A stretch of 64,000 nt of DNA from Blattamonas nauphoetae (lineage: Eukaryota; Preaxostyla; Oxymonadida): positions 1-64,000 of the forward strand of contig JARBJD010000129.1 in assembly GCA_033064195.1 (NCBI GenBank), given 5' to 3'. This document shows, piece after piece, positions 1 through 13,280 of the stretch (positions are counted from its first letter, which is position 1; every line of letters starts with the position of its first letter). Under the pieces are notes generated by a model, which did not search any database, was not told the origin of the DNA, and was given only the letters and a program-made list of their open reading frames with translations. The translations under genes and the position numbers were made by a program.

Positions 1-1931
1 TTCGTGATTGTAGCGAGATATCGTTGAAACGTTCACCATCGTCGAAGAGGTGAAATTATGCGTTATTGCCTTGAAGGCGATGTGATCAAGAAGAGGGTTG
101 GAGAACAGGTGGGCTTGGCAGGATAAGGCAGAGGGACTGCGTGGTCGATATTAGCGAAGATGGAAAGTAGATTTCCACGAGGACGAACATGGACCAAATG
201 TGGAGACAGACCAACAAACACGTTCTGGGACACACTTGGCCATGGTCAGGTGGGTGTCTGCGTGGACAAGTCCATCACTTCCAGGATCAGGGCGAGCGTT
301 GATGATGATGTCGGTTGGTATCATCCTGCCCCTATCAGCGACAGGTGGGTGAATTCCCTTCAAAGTCAGGATAGAACTCTGAATCTTGATGCGTGATGAT
401 TCTAGAAGCGCAATCAAAGAGAACTGGCGAGGATCTCAACGTTGCTGAGTAGTAACGAAAATGGCGGCCACCGGCAATGTTTCCGCCTCTTCAATCTGGC
501 CTGAAATTTGAGTATCGGAGATTCCTTGGAGATGCTATTTCACAGAAGAGACGTTATTTTGAGGGATGAAGGTCGAAGAGCATGGTCGTTGCAGAAACCG
601 AAGGAAGCTTAGGAGGGATAAAACGAGATTGCTTTACAGCGGGCCAGAATATATTACAACGTCAATCACACACAGCATCACTTTTTGGACGATCATTGGG
701 TTGTTGCGTCAGAAAGGATCGTATTGAAGATGGCGAGAGTAACATGACAAAACTAGCCAAAGGATCAGGCTCATCGAATGGTCATCTCATTCCCGAGTCC
801 TCATTTCGGTCAATTCACATCACATTCAGACCAAAACTGGGCAGGAATGTTTTCATCGGCCAAATGCGACAGAAGTGGGACGAACACGGATTTAACAGGT
901 TCAACGTGGAGCTGATGGTTTTGAAACAAACAAACAAGATGCAATTCGGGCTGTTCTTGCTCATCCACAGGAGGATGCGCGCGTCAACTCGAAGACGAGA
1001 TTCCCATCAACAACGCGGTGTGGATCACGGTGATCCATGAGATCGGCTGAAAAGAAGGAAACACACAATCATGTGCGACGGAACAAATAAATGAAAATAA
1101 TAACAAAGGGGAAGAAAAAAGAACTTCGAAGTTAATAATTTGCTCAGCGACGAACACACCTGTCTGCACATGAAATGAAGAGTGATGGTTTGCACAATAA
1201 GAATACACTTTCGATGGAACAAATGGGGATGAACCGTCTACAAGTAATCATGACATTTTCCCACCTGATCGTTCAGTGTTGATGAGTGACACGTTGCGAG
1301 GAGAGGAAGGGATGTTATTTATTTTCAGAGTGGGGGTAATGTTTGGGAAAAGAGTGAGGCTGTATTCTTCCATCGCCGGCACAGTTTCTCTTCATCATCA
1401 TACAATGATAGAAATGGTGAGTGCCTGGCGAAACTTGTGAACTACGTGAAGAGAAAAGATGAGAGACGAAGAAGTCGAAGGGATGAACAAAAGCTGCAAT
1501 TAAGTGGTACATTAGGGGAGAAACCGCGAAGATCAAACTGAATGGGTCATTGAAGAAAGAAAGATGCAAAAGATGGGGCATCGAAGGGGAACACAAAAAG
1601 CAAAGTTTTTCACAGTATACCATTTCTTGTTGAGAAATGAGGGAACGATGTTGACATGAGTCAAGATTTTGTCGAGATCTTTGGTTGAGTTCAATCACTG
1701 TCAATATTAGGTGAGATACGTTGATGAGCAGAGAATATTGTCAATATTCTCATTAAAATACTTTGTTGAGCAACCCTTGAAGTTGTTGGGGACACAATAC
1801 TGTCAATAGTTACGGAGTGAGACGGTGCTCTGTTGGGCTGGTCAAGAGAGAGACTGGAGATGTTCTGAGAATCAAACATGACTAATGCAGATCAAAGAGA
1901 GCATACAGAAGTATCAAATGATAGATTGTTA
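1..1931. other. No recognisable gene
   Basis: Only short overlapping open frames on both strands are seen, none with a domain, signal peptide or low stop density that I recognise. The first kilobase has coding-like base composition and may be a decayed gene, but I could not place it in a family. Confidence 0.4.
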
Positions 1932-2458
1932 CCCTTATTTTCTATACGGATCATCAGTTTGGGTGTGCGATTCCTGATGGTCAAAATCGGTGTCCCTTTG
2001 TCAAATGGCGAAAAATAAAAGTAAATAATGAATTCAAACCTGATCAATGCACGCGCTGAGTATCAGTTGAAAAGGAGATCGGACAGTCCAGTCAGTCTGG
2101 TGACTATTTGCATGATTGCATGGGCGGATCAGTGACTCAAAGTGACTCTCAAAAGTATGGGGTGAAGTGATGACTTGTGGCTAAATTCGTTTGATTCATC
2201 TGAAAAGATCTATTTCTAAAAAATAGTGTGAAATGTGAAAGATAAACCATAAAAGCGATTGAAAGAGAGGAGATTGTGAACGTATTTTGAGAAAAGAAAA
2301 ACCAAGAAAACAAGGTGATGATCAATCAAGTGATGTTAAATTGAAAGGGCGTTTTGGGTCTGGATTCCTCTTGAATTTGTCTTATGGGGTGAGTCACTGA
2401 CTCGATTCATTTCGGTGACTGGACTCGGTCTCTTTTGACTGACTGTTGCCCATGCCTA
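1932..2458 (+). repeat. Dispersed ~530 bp repeat, copy A
   Basis: The stretch aligns along its whole length with 14137-14680 in the same orientation, starting at CCCTTATTTTCTA and ending at GTTGCCCATGCCTA. Shared blocks include the GGTCCAGTCAGTCTGGTGAC-like motif and AGTGTGAAATGTGAAAGA. Inside it, about 2128-2458 has roughly inverted ends (GCATGGGC...GCCCATGC), which suggests a small non-autonomous DNA transposon. No coding potential is seen. Divergence between copies is moderate, with several small indels. Confidence 0.75.
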
Positions 2459-2524
2459 TCAAAATCATTTCAATACTGTTTTTCATACTATTTTTGAAAA
2501 TCGCGAAAGTTGTCAAAAGCAGTC

Positions 2525-2688
2525 GATCAGCCCACCATAGGACAATCATAGGACAATCTAAATCGGGCTCAAACCATAGGACATGAAAGCTTTTGAGACA
2601 TTCACAATACTTGCGTCTGAATTTAGGAATAAAATCGAGGGAGGACAATTGTCCTGTCCTGTCAATCGTGTCCTATGGTGGCCCGATC
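2525..2688. repeat. Short element with inverted ends (MITE-like)
   Basis: The left end GATCAGCCCACCATAGGACA matches the reverse complement of the right end, GATCGGGCCACCATAGGACA, at 18 of 20 positions. The motif CATAGGACA recurs three times inside. The ~164 bp size and inverted ends resemble a MITE. No target duplication is obvious, so it could also be a chance hairpin within an older repeat. Confidence 0.4.
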
Positions 2689-2699
2689 TGTCCTCTCAA

Positions 2700-5107
2700 A
2701 CCAACATTTTTATAAGCTTGGCTAAAATCAGCTAAACGACGCTTTTCGAAGCACACTGAACGGCAGAGGTGCCATGTACACTCTTTTTCTCTTTATTCTC
2801 TTCAAACTTTTCTCTCTCACATGTTTTAGACGATGGCTCTTGTAATCGATTGGACACTTGAGGATCGTCGAAGTGAAATGAAATTTGAAAAAATGATGGA
2901 AGTAGTTTGTTCTAATTTTGTTGATTATTCCCTTTTTCCTTATTTTCCGTTTTCAATTGACATATAGTTGGTCTTCATCGCCACGCCACTGTCCTGAAGA
3001 AGACTGGATTCAGAACATCTTTGCCTTGCTGTATAATCTTTTAATGATTTTCCACTCATATTTCCCTCATTCTCTGAATATTGATTCAAGATCTGTTCAC
3101 GTGGGCGTGTCGGAATCTAGACGACGAAAATGGAATGAGATCTAAGATGATACACATATCCGTTTCCGAACTGATGGTTTGTCTTTTCTCATTTACCGTT
3201 CTCTCCGCATTTGTCAATGATAGATTCTATGTTGGAGCTTTTAACAAAAAGAAGCGACAGAAAACACTATCGAATTGAGATGAAGAGGAGACATTCAAAG
3301 AGAAGAGACAAGATGAAAGGAATACATCATAACTGGACATTAAGTGATGAAGAGTAGTTGAAGAAAGAGACTGAAGACAGGATCATCCAAGATGAGAGTG
3401 AGGAGACGTGGGATAGTGGAGACTGGAATGAACAAAGAAGTGATAGACGCATCAGCAATTCAAAGTTAAGATGTGCTTGAAAAGTCATTGGGCCAAGGAC
3501 AAACAGATTCACACAACACTGAAAGAGGGTCTGCGCCCTTCTTGTTCTTGCGAACTATTCCCCCTTCATTTCTCTTTTCCATACATCTTGTTTTTCTTTT
3601 CTCTCTCATCAGCCATGATGGTGAACTCAACCGAGGCTCGATCGACACCATCGCCACAATTGGAGTTCGATAAACATATGGAAAGTGTAGTGTGCCACTT
3701 ATTGCTTCATTTATTCCATGCTTCATCTATTCGATTCTTCCTTTTTCAATATCTTATTCAATCCTTCATCTCATGAGCTCTTCTTTTCTTCAGATTTCCT
3801 TCCTTCTTTCTTGTTTCATACTCTCTATGATCTTCTTTGTTTATCAGATACATTTTCTGCCTGGTTTCCGCTCTCCATCCTCGTCCTGAGACACCATACC
3901 GATGGATTCTCTCTGTGTCTCAATTCGACACAAATCTCACTTCTCCAAACAATAACGGATGAATCACAACATTCCTCCTTCTAACCATGTCTGCTCTCAA
4001 TTGCGTTCATTTTTTTGTTTGTTGTTTCTCGTGTTATTTCAGATCTGTCTATTCTTTGGGATCTTACCAAACAAATGATAGTCATAGTAAAATCGACTCA
4101 TTGTGCCTCACCGTCACTCTATGGAAGGTGGCTGTCGCAAACAAACTTCAAAGTTGAACAGCAAACGATCAGAGACCGAATCCTTCACCGTCACTCCTCC
4201 CCTCCCACAACAACACACGTGTCTGGTCGTGAAGAATCCCACAGAACGAAACACCACATCAATTCAAAGTCATTGCATGATCACTTCTCTCCAGACAGTT
4301 CATGACAGGATCCAAAGCATCCATTTGATTCACCTCCAATTCACAAACATCCCCTTGTCCAAATCAGCATCTCTCGACAAATCAAATCCAACCTCATCAT
4401 CCTAAAACAAAGGAAACACACTATTCTACTCGATATCTCATACGAATCTTAATTCAGGTGAGATCAACTCCCAGTTCTATCAGCCTCTCTCCTGAACGAG
4501 ACAAAATGTTAAACTTGTACAGGTTCGATCTTCCTTCCTTTCTTTGTGTCTCTTTGATACTTTCTCGTTCTTCTTCACCATCAAGCTCCTCCATTCCTCG
4601 AACCACCCTAGCGTCTTCTTGCGCCTTTGCCTGTCCCCGCCATCTCTCTTCATTCGCCCTTTCAACACCAGAACACAAAATGAAACGCATTCTGCGACTT
4701 TCGATGTCTTCGATGAAGATTAAACCCGTGGCATACATCATTTCCAGTGTCATTTTGCTTTTACACTGGCTGTTTGTTGACATCACCTTCACCAAAACTC
4801 GAATTTTTTGTTTCCTGTTTCTCCATTTTGTGATAAAGGTGATCTGAAGAGGCCGTTTTGATATGTGTGGGTGTTGATCGGACCATCAAACTTTCAATTG
4901 ACCTGATCGAACCTGTTTCACTATTTTTGCTTCCGATTCATCGAAAATGAGCGTAAAATGCACGATGAGCTGAAAAACGAATCCAAAACATTGCATCGCA
5001 TCACCTACATGCTTTTGAACAGAACCCTCATCGCCGAATTAAGAGCCGATTCCACAGGACAATGTCAGAGGACACGGGTTTTGGAGGAGGACATGCCGAC
5101 CCAAGCC
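2700..5107. other. No recognisable gene; pyrimidine-rich
   Basis: The plus strand is rich in T and C between about 2900 and 4850 and gives several overlapping 60-130 codon open frames. None has a recognisable motif; their leucine/serine/phenylalanine-rich products follow from base composition. I see no RNA gene here. Confidence 0.4.
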
Positions 5108-5160
5108 AATAGGCATGGGCACCAGTCACCTGACTCAGATGTTTTGGACTGACTCATTTT
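5108..5160 (-). repeat. Fragment of the ~530 bp dispersed repeat, reversed
   Basis: The reverse complement carries the terminal block of the repeats at 2458 and 14680: GACTCA..., then GGTGACTGGTGCCCATGCCT. Only about 50 bp of the family is present. It abuts the left arm of the long inverted repeat that starts near 5171. Confidence 0.5.
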
Positions 5161-5170
5161 ATTGTGGTGT

Positions 5171-5425
5171 CAATAATCCGTACATATTCAAAAAATCCGT
5201 AACATGAGGGTGAGATGAGAGATTTCTGAAGTAGAATTCAGTGAGGGTAGTCATTCCGCGCCGAAATGTCTCTGTATCGAGAAAAACACCTAAAATATGG
5301 GTGAGATCGTCATTATGGGATTGATCATTGTTCACAGCCTTAAAGAGGACAGATTAGAGTTTATTTATTTCACATTGAATTTCTCTCAAGTTCTTTTGTA
5401 AGGATTAGACGTTAAATGACATGAT
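5171..5425 (+). repeat. Long inverted repeat, left arm
   Basis: This ~250 bp arm matches the reverse complement of 10868-11107. The core (about 5200-5330) is nearly identical and includes TAGTCATTCCGCGCCGAAAT, CTCTGTATCGAGAAAA and GTGAGATCGTCATTATGGG. Similarity fades at both edges. The arms bracket the broken receptor gene at 5.5-10.4 kb. They could be the termini of a large element or an inverted pair of solitary repeats. Confidence 0.85.
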
Positions 5426-5499
5426 TCGAAATGGTTGACGAGATTAAGAACAACCTCTTCAAACCCTTCTTCCGACGACGACTCCCACAACTCCGATTC

Positions 5500-8400
5500 T
5501 AACTCCGACTCACTCCGCTGCATCTCGTCCTTCTCCTCGCCCTCCTGTTCCTTCTCCTCTTCTCCTGGATCTTCCGCAGCGGCTCGTCGTCCTCCTGTAT
5601 CTCCAACATCAGTTCCTGCCGCTCCTCCTCCGACGACTCTCCAAACGACGGGTCATCTAGTTTCCCGCATACAGGTTCACCCACTTCACAACCGGAAGGC
5701 TCTCGCTCTCCTGCTTCGCGATCTCTTCGTCCACCACCATCCCCTCGCATCTTCCCCACTCCCCATCCTCGCAAACGCCTCCCCAGATCCGCGAGAACTC
5801 AGACTGCGACTGGATCAGAATGTGCGCCAGGTGCACAACTATCGACGGGCTCGACGACACAACACTCCAACCCTGCAGCGACCCCATTTTTGTGCTCATT
5901 CGCTGGCTTGGTGAGGAGTGTGTCTTTCGATGAACTCAGGGAGTGATGTTGCTGTGATCGGACTGACGTTGATTTGCATGTTCCAGATGCCAGTTCAAAC
6001 TTGGCTGTGTTTCTTTCTGTTTTCGATTTCGTAATTTCCACAATCTCGAGCCACAATCCACATGGAATCAGAACCGAGCCACTCAACTCGATCGAGAACA
6101 CTTTGCTCTTCTTGTCCTGATTGCTCTTCGAATCTGACAGTGAACAGTCGTTCAGCGAAATCCACGGCGACGGATGATCCTTCGACCCATCACCGCTACT
6201 CTGACTCTCAATTGAGATGTGGCCAGCGTTCGAGCAATGAATGTTGCGTCGGAAGGATGAAAACACAGAGTTGCTGGGAGTGTTGGAAATGTATGTTCAT
6301 GCCAGGATCGAAAGATGTCCGCCCTTCATGTTGATTGCTCCTTGTGAGAGATGCGTGAGTTTTGCTGTGTCGATTGTTGTTGTGCAGTCGACAAGACGAA
6401 CAGAACCACTCGCCCAGCTGCACATGTCTTCCGGCCCTTCTTGCCAATTCGATGTTTGGGCAGAGCCAACGATCGAGCAGCTTGACAGATGAACACTGCT
6501 CGAGTCTCCAAACACAAACACGAATGAGTCAGACACACTCAATCAGGACAAGGATGTCGCTGATCTGGAGCGTGGCTTCTTTGACTTCTATCATCCCTTT
6601 CCGCTCACCCATCGATGCAACAGAAGGAATGCGGAGTGTTGGTCCAGCAAGTTGGTATTTCGACGGAACCAGGAATCGATTCGATGGGATGAAGAGTGAG
6701 TTCGATTGCATCGTCGAATTCTTCTGCAGACTTCCACGCAATGTCAATTGTCGCACAAGGAGAACTGGACTCTCCACAGAACAGTTCATCACTTCTGGGG
6801 TTCTTATAGACGTGCAGTGTCAGATTGGTTGGCCTTACTCCTGTTTTGAACCAAACCGAGTTGTCGAGAAGAACTGTGTCACGTTCCGGTTCGACATCGG
6901 TGATTGATTTCAGAGTGTAGTTTGTGTCGAACTGGAGTGTATCCTGCAATCCAATCAAAAGTGGAGGAGAGTTGACTTTGGTTTCAGCGTTGATCAGAAT
7001 CGTGAAAGATGGTCCATCGACGAGAGCGACGGAGTAGTTCCCCTGAATATCCAAATCCGTTCCCAACAGTTCAATCGTCACGGCTGTGCTGAGAATGTTC
7101 GGATGGACGATCGCTTCGGTCACTTTTGGAGGACGAGGGATTTGGAGAGTGAGACCAGAAGTGACATGAATGGGTGATCCATCGCGATGAGCTGATGTGA
7201 TCGAGTACGTCTCTCCGAAGACGAGGCTGTCTGCCTCGTTCGTGTCGACAGAGTGAGAGCATTCCACATTTCCTTCGCTGTTCACACTTCCAGTGATTGT
7301 TCTGGACTTGCTTGCTTCGGAGTGAGTAAGAACAACAGAATAACCTCCAGGTGACAGCACTCGACCAGTCAGTGTCACAATCAATTTGTCACGCACTGGG
7401 TTCAGTTGACATTTTCCATCCTCAATACGAGCTGGTTCTTTCATCGTAAAGAAGGTCAGACCACTTTCGAAGAAGATCGGTTTCTGAGAACTGTCTTCCA
7501 TCCCAACAATCTTGTACACCGTGTCGTACGTCATGTTCATCGACAATGGCAACGCTTTCGAGTAAAGAATCCCTTTCAGTTCTCCTATCCCCGATTCTGA
7601 GAATGAAACTGACACATTCACGTTGGCAGTGCTCGTGTTGCTTTCAAGAACAATCCAGTATGTCCCCGAAAGCTTCACTCCAGACAGAGACACCGACACT
7701 TCCCGATCTTGATTCGAATATGTCGCCGATCCTACCGAAATCAGACGAGATGGTTCAGCTGGAACTTTGAATGTCACATCACTGTCCACAACTATGCTCA
7801 GTTCAGAAGTCCAAAAATCTGTGATCACGTACGATTTCTCAAACTCAAGTTTCAGTGTCGAGTGTACCCAACGCTAAGATGATGCGAGTGGGTGCTGCTG
7901 GTGTTGTGAAGGACACTGTTGAAGGAATTGAAACAGGGACAGTTGTGCTGGTCATTCGGAGCACAGAATACGCCGTCGAGTACTTCAAAGTGGAAGAGGG
8001 TAGGCAACTGCTTCTCCCTCCCAGCCAGTTTGTGCTGAACGACACAGGAATCGAGATCTCTGTCGACTGATCCTTTTCCACAACGACGAGCAAAAACTCC
8101 GAAACAGTCGCTTTGAGAGGAATTCGCTCACCATTCAGAGTGAGCACGATCACATTCAGGTTGTCGCTCTTCAGTGTCGGTGTGTCGATCGAGAGCAGAG
8201 TTGGTCCTTGTGTTGTTGTGAATGTCTTCTGGTTCACAAGAATCACGTCATTGTCATTCGCCAGGTCAATGATTGTGTATGTCGTGTTCAATTGCATCTC
8301 ATCCACCCCATCTGACAGCCACGGTGTTGTCCCAACTCTATCAACAAAGTTCACAGTCATCGTCACTGCGGGAGAGAGAATCGCTGTGAATGAGCCAGTC

Positions 8401-10446
8401 AGTGGAAGATGTGATCCAGTCATCGAGACTTGGAAGGTCGTGCCCGAGGGAGAGAGAGACGAAGAGATGGTGTCGACAATTGGAGCAGAAGGAACAGTCA
8501 CTTCCAATCCTTCACTGAACAAGAATGAGCTCAACCCATCCACCGAGGCAATCGACGTCACCAGATAATCAAGTCCAAACTGGAGGTGGGTGTCATCTTC
8601 AGACTGAGCTGTCGGGAAAGACACCGAACAGCTTTCAGCATTCTTGATTGTCAGACTCGATGAGAATGCTCGACCAGTGTTTGTGTTCTTCATATGGATG
8701 AACAGCTCAGGAGAGGAAAAGAACTTGACTCCAGCTAGTTCAACAATCACTTCGCTCTTTTCTCGGTTCAGCTTTGGTGAGATTGATTTGATTCGTGTTG
8801 GCTCGGCTGAGACAGTGAATGAGAAAGGGTTGAACAAGACAGCGTCTTTCTCAGAGTTCGTCACTGACACAACTCCATACGTCTTTCCATTCTCGAGAGG
8901 CACTCCACTTCCACTCGCGGAATACACTCTCCCAACAAGTGTCCCCGAGTTGGCCGAGAAGACAGCGGAGAGTGGTTCTTCGAGCACGACATCCGAGAGA
9001 GAGACCTCAACGAGTCATGTTGTGTCTTTCATGTCTGCTCCAGAAAGAGGCACTGAAACGGCATCTTTCTGAGGCAGTGTCAGCGTCTCCTCTCCCATTT
9101 CAACGATTCTGCTGGTGGCCGCAGGAGTGGTGAACGTGATAATCAGGCCCCAAAATTGAGTTGTTCTTTGGTTGTTTGGTGAATCACAGCGTCAATCTGG
9201 TATTCGGTGCCGAAGGTGAGTGTGCTGCCTTCTCCGAACAGTCGAACTGGCGTCTCTTCCGAGAGTGCTCGTCCCTTCTCATCTGTTGCACCGCTGAATG
9301 TCACATCAAACGAGAATCCTCTCATCCCAACCAGAGTCACTGTGTATGTCCCAGGAGCGATGTTCAGACCTGTCAGTTGGATCCACGCATGGTTCGTTCC
9401 ATTTCCGAGTCGGCAGGTTGCTTTCAGGATCTGCGGAGTTGGCGAGGACATTGCGTGACCAGGAAGAAAGGCAGCGACGATGGAATAATCGGAGAGAGGT
9501 GTCTGAAGAAGTCCAGTCTCACCAATCGACACAGAACACGATCCAATCGACGACCATGAAGGCATCGAGAACTCCAAAACGCGACCAATGTTTGGAATCC
9601 CATCTGTCACTTCCACTCGCTCTCCTTCAACATTCGACACAACAACCAGCAATGTTCCAGACACTTCCTTGTTCAGTCTCACTTCCACATCAGCTGTCGT
9701 TCACTTCTCCAGTGAGGGCTGTGAGGGTGATTGTGGTGGGAGATTGGTTGAGGAGAAGACTGAAATCTTGTCCGGTTCGGTCTCTGAAGATTATACTTGA
9801 GGATAACTTCACCACCATTGGATGCCGAACACGACTGAAACGAACAAGAGTCGATTGAGACATCAACATTGATCTTGTAGCAGTAGATTGCACCACCACT
9901 GTCCGTTGTAGAGCATTCTTTGAATGTGCTGAGCTTGAATGAAAAGAGAGAATGGTCGGCAGTGAGGTTAGTTTGGGTTGTGAACGGCATGTTCTCGTTT
10001 GTGGCGTCCACCAGGCACGAGACAAAGGATGAGTTCAGACTCAGAAGACGTCCTCCACCATTCAGCGAACGAATCGATGTTCCATATAGATGGCGCTTGC
10101 AGACGAGGTGGTCAGAGATTGAGTAGCCATGATCGATGAAGAACGACTGCGACGAGGGAAGGTTGGAGAGGAGAGTGGATGTGAGTGGGGAGGACGTGTT
10201 GGGCACGAGGAGAGTGAGAGGGAGAAGATCAGGCGCGACAGTGAAGTGATGGTGTCGAGAGAGGAAGCGAGACGAGAAGTCTGTGTTGAAGAAGATGCTG
10301 TCGTCAAACAGACGCACACTTGTGTCCACCAACACTGTCTCGTGTTTGGGCGCTGCAGGAGAGACAGGAAGCAGTTTGTTAAACTGGACAGAAGTGGTGT
10401 CGATGAGGAAAAGGTGAGTCGCTCGGAGCGATGAGGGACGAAGCAA
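5500..10446 (-). pseudogene. Broken beta-helix surface receptor gene
   Basis: Reading leftward from about 10446, open segments follow in the order expected for this window's receptor family. A beta-helix part (10446-9679) has GGAIYC-type turns. Repeated Ig/IPT-like units follow (9688-6605) with recurring motifs such as PGTYTVTL, LTFGTEYQI and LVFGETYSI. Then comes a second beta-helix entry with the SSSPCATID motif near 6780, a cysteine block (EDMCSWASGSVRL, near 6430), and a VLIPCGLWLEI block near 6070. The segments lie in different frames with short gaps, so at least five breaks are needed. No membrane segment or intact kinase domain is seen; the last few hundred bases are charged and low in complexity. 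The closest intact relative here is the gene at 34329-38574. Long inverted repeats flank it on both sides. Confidence 0.8.
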
Positions 10447-10867
10447 GGATTGGAGGGTTCATGGAAGATGTTGTGAAAGAGGCGCGTGAGGACGAGGATC
10501 GCGCGTTGGTGGGTGGATGCCTATCAGGATCTGTGGAGAACCTGCTCGAGCAGCTTCTTCGGGCTGACCTTCTCCGAAGTTAACAAAAGCTGAAGTAGCT
10601 CGATTTCGGTGGAAGGACGAGGCAAGACTGGGTAAGGTTGAGGTATGCGTTTCTTCCACGTTGAGAATTCTTTTGGACAAAGTTGTGTTCCAGTGCTAAT
10701 AAGAAGTCATCTGCGGGTCGTGGCGATTGAAATGATTGTGAGAAAGGTTCGAAGAGTGAGTTGATAAGGAGGTTTATCTAAATATCATATTTCTAACAGT
10801 TGAGGATGGAACTCCCTTTATCTGACGACAAGTTGACTACATCCCAAAGACCACGAGAATTGCATTA

Positions 10868-11107
10868 ACATGTGTCAAATGTTTATAAAAGAAATTGAGA
10901 GAAATACAATGTGAAATGAATAGACTCAAATCCGTCCTCTCAATGACTGTGAACAATGATCAATCCCATAATGACGATCTCACCCATATTTTAGGTGTTT
11001 TCTCGATACAGAGACATTTCGGCGCGGAATGACTACCCTCACTGAATTCCTACTTCAGAAATCTCACATCTCACCCCCCATGTTACGTATTTTTAAATTT
11101 TTCGGAT
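10868..11107 (-). repeat. Long inverted repeat, right arm
   Basis: This is the reverse-complement partner of 5171-5425, with the conserved core at about 10940-11080. It lies between the two broken receptor genes, just past the 3' end of the kinase-bearing one. No coding potential is seen. Confidence 0.85.
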
Positions 11108-11402
11108 TTTTGAAAGGACTATTACCCATTTTTCTTGAAAAGATCGGAGGACAATAGAAATCATCGATTTTGTGAGGAGTACTGATTGAAATATGCTCCA
11201 GAAGGTTCATTCGGTCACAATTTCTCTTCGTGAAAAGCTATTGAGACTCCTTCAGGCAACAACACGAGTTGTGGTCTGATCACATCAGTCTTTCCCCAAA
11301 TACATCATTCTGACTGATGAGGACATTAGAAAACAGAATGATCAATAATGAAAAGGAAGTATTGGATCTGGTGCAATACAAAGGTGAAGTGAGATGGTCA
11401 TT

Positions 11403-13270
11403 CTACAGTTCGGTGGTCGAAGTGGGTGACACAGAAATAGTCGTGTCTGAGAGACGAGGCTGGCGGCAGCACATCAACCAATTCGAGCGTGTTGCTGCTA
11501 ATATTGAGGTTTCGAGTTTACGATATGATCCAGTGACACGGCCGATGTTGGATCCAGCGAGATGCACTGCCGAACAAGCGACGCGGTCTCCGAACACACC
11601 TTCCGCATCAGCATCTCTCCACCCACTCCAATCTGACGATGCGCGTTCTTCGCGTGCAACTCCCCAAACGGCACTGTTCAGGTCTCCATTTCCCACAGAA
11701 TCAGCCCCAGACTGAACACCGCTGCCTTCTCCTTGTCCACTCCGCTCTTCCGACCAGTCACTTCAAGTGAGGTCCAGCGCACGTTCTCGTTCGCCTTCAT
11801 CATCATGGACGACGATGTCAGTGTCGATCTCCCGTCATCAGTCCCGGCAGACTGTGGCAGCCAAAAACGTCGTTCTGAGGCAGCTGAGCAAGCTGGTTCC
11901 CTTCGTACGACTACTGTCCAAACGAAGCTGGGTTTGATTCTGGTTTGGCTGTGTTTGCTGTGCGAGCGGGAAGATGTTGTTTTGGCTTTAGTTTGACGGA
12001 GCTGTCATTCTGTTCTATCTGGTCTTCCTGTGCCACCTGTCCATTCTCGTTCTGAGAGGCAACGAAGATTGACTGGTACGACTTAGAATACGTTGGGACA
12101 GTGTCGGCCATCAACAGAAACACTTCATTGCCGTCGATCAATACAATCTTGTGTGGTGACACTTGTATCAGAATTTTGTCTGTCGTGTTCTATTGTCACG
12201 TCATAGCAAATCCTTGTACAAGCTGTGGAAAAGGTAGAAGTCTGTCTCCAGAACTGTCCTCGTTGCATTCTCACCTTGGCACTTCATCACATGCACCGTC
12301 GTTCGAATCGACTCCGTTTGCGAGTTTCCTGCGAAGTGTGGGTCTGAGGATTTCAACTGATGAAGGATGGGTTGTTCACGAGGGCAGAAAGAGGAGCGAA
12401 AGGCACTGCCGAGACGGAATACCATTCTCCGAAATCCAAGTTGTGTGAGGGTCTGTTTCCATCCAGCTTTTGGCCGAATCCATTCATCCTCCTTGAACTC
12501 GACTGAGACTGTCAGAGGAGTTTCCAGTGTGCCATGTGTCGGTGTCACTACGACAACTTGCAACAGCTCGGAGGGAGTGGTGAACGTTGTGTCTGTCAGA
12601 AGAATCTTCACTTCGTTTCACGAAACTGACAACTTGTCGTCGGCGTGTTCCACTCGGAATGGTGGAGATGGTGTTGTACACGAGAAGGCATCTTATTGAA
12701 TCACACTTGACAGTGTTTCTACTTCCTGAATGTGAGAGTGGTCGTGTTGGGACCAGTCGCTGGCTCAGCCGAGTTGGAGACGAGACGAGTTGTGCAATGG
12801 TTGTTCCTTGTTCTCGGAAGGAATGATTCGGAGATGAATCACGATATGTCAATGTTGCGATGTCAGAAGGAAACAAAACTGCTGCTCCTTTCTAAACTGA
12901 TTCATCCAGCTTCATCACAATCCATTTAAATAAACTCCCGCTTGTCTCATCGTCCTTTCGAATGAAATTGTGAACGATCCTTCTCCCAATATCAATAAAT
13001 AACGGTTCAGCTGGAATCTAAAAGTCTTCTTGTCTCGTCCACAATCGTCTTTATTTTTGCAATCTTTCTAACTGTGATCTCGTAATCAGTCCCGAACGAG
13101 AGCGTGTCGTGGGTGGATTCGGTGTTTTGGTCAGCAGAGTCGATGCTTGGATTTCTGTTGGTGCAATCGTTCCAGTCAGCGTGAAGGCATCGCCTGTTCG
13201 AACATTCGATTCCAGTTTGAACAGCGTGATGGAGAATGACTTCCCACCAGGCAGGAGTCATTCTTAAAGT
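11403..13270 (-). pseudogene. Broken receptor pseudokinase gene
   Basis: Fragments lie in N-to-C order when read leftward. Near 13240-13080 is an Ig/IPT-like ectodomain piece (GGKSFSITLFKLES, then DTLSFGTDYEITV). Near 12610-12480 is another (FTTPSELLQVVVVTP, then LTVSVEFKEDE). Between about 11800 and 11510 is a kinase C-lobe tail reading NVRWTSLEV, then EKAAVFSLGLILWEMET, a stop, then TVPFGELHAKNAHRQIG and LVRQCISLDPT. The tail closely parallels residues of the kinase-bearing receptor ending at 26272. Stops and frame changes are scattered throughout. It is an old copy of that family, more decayed than its neighbour at 5.5-10.4 kb. Confidence 0.75.
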
Positions 13271-13280
13271 ATGTTCAACT

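Noticed and set aside
2918-4847. Several 60-130 codon open frames on the plus strand, and overlapping ones on the minus strand
   Set aside because: Their products follow from pyrimidine-rich composition and show no motif, signal peptide or helical pattern that stands out; frames overlap on both strands.
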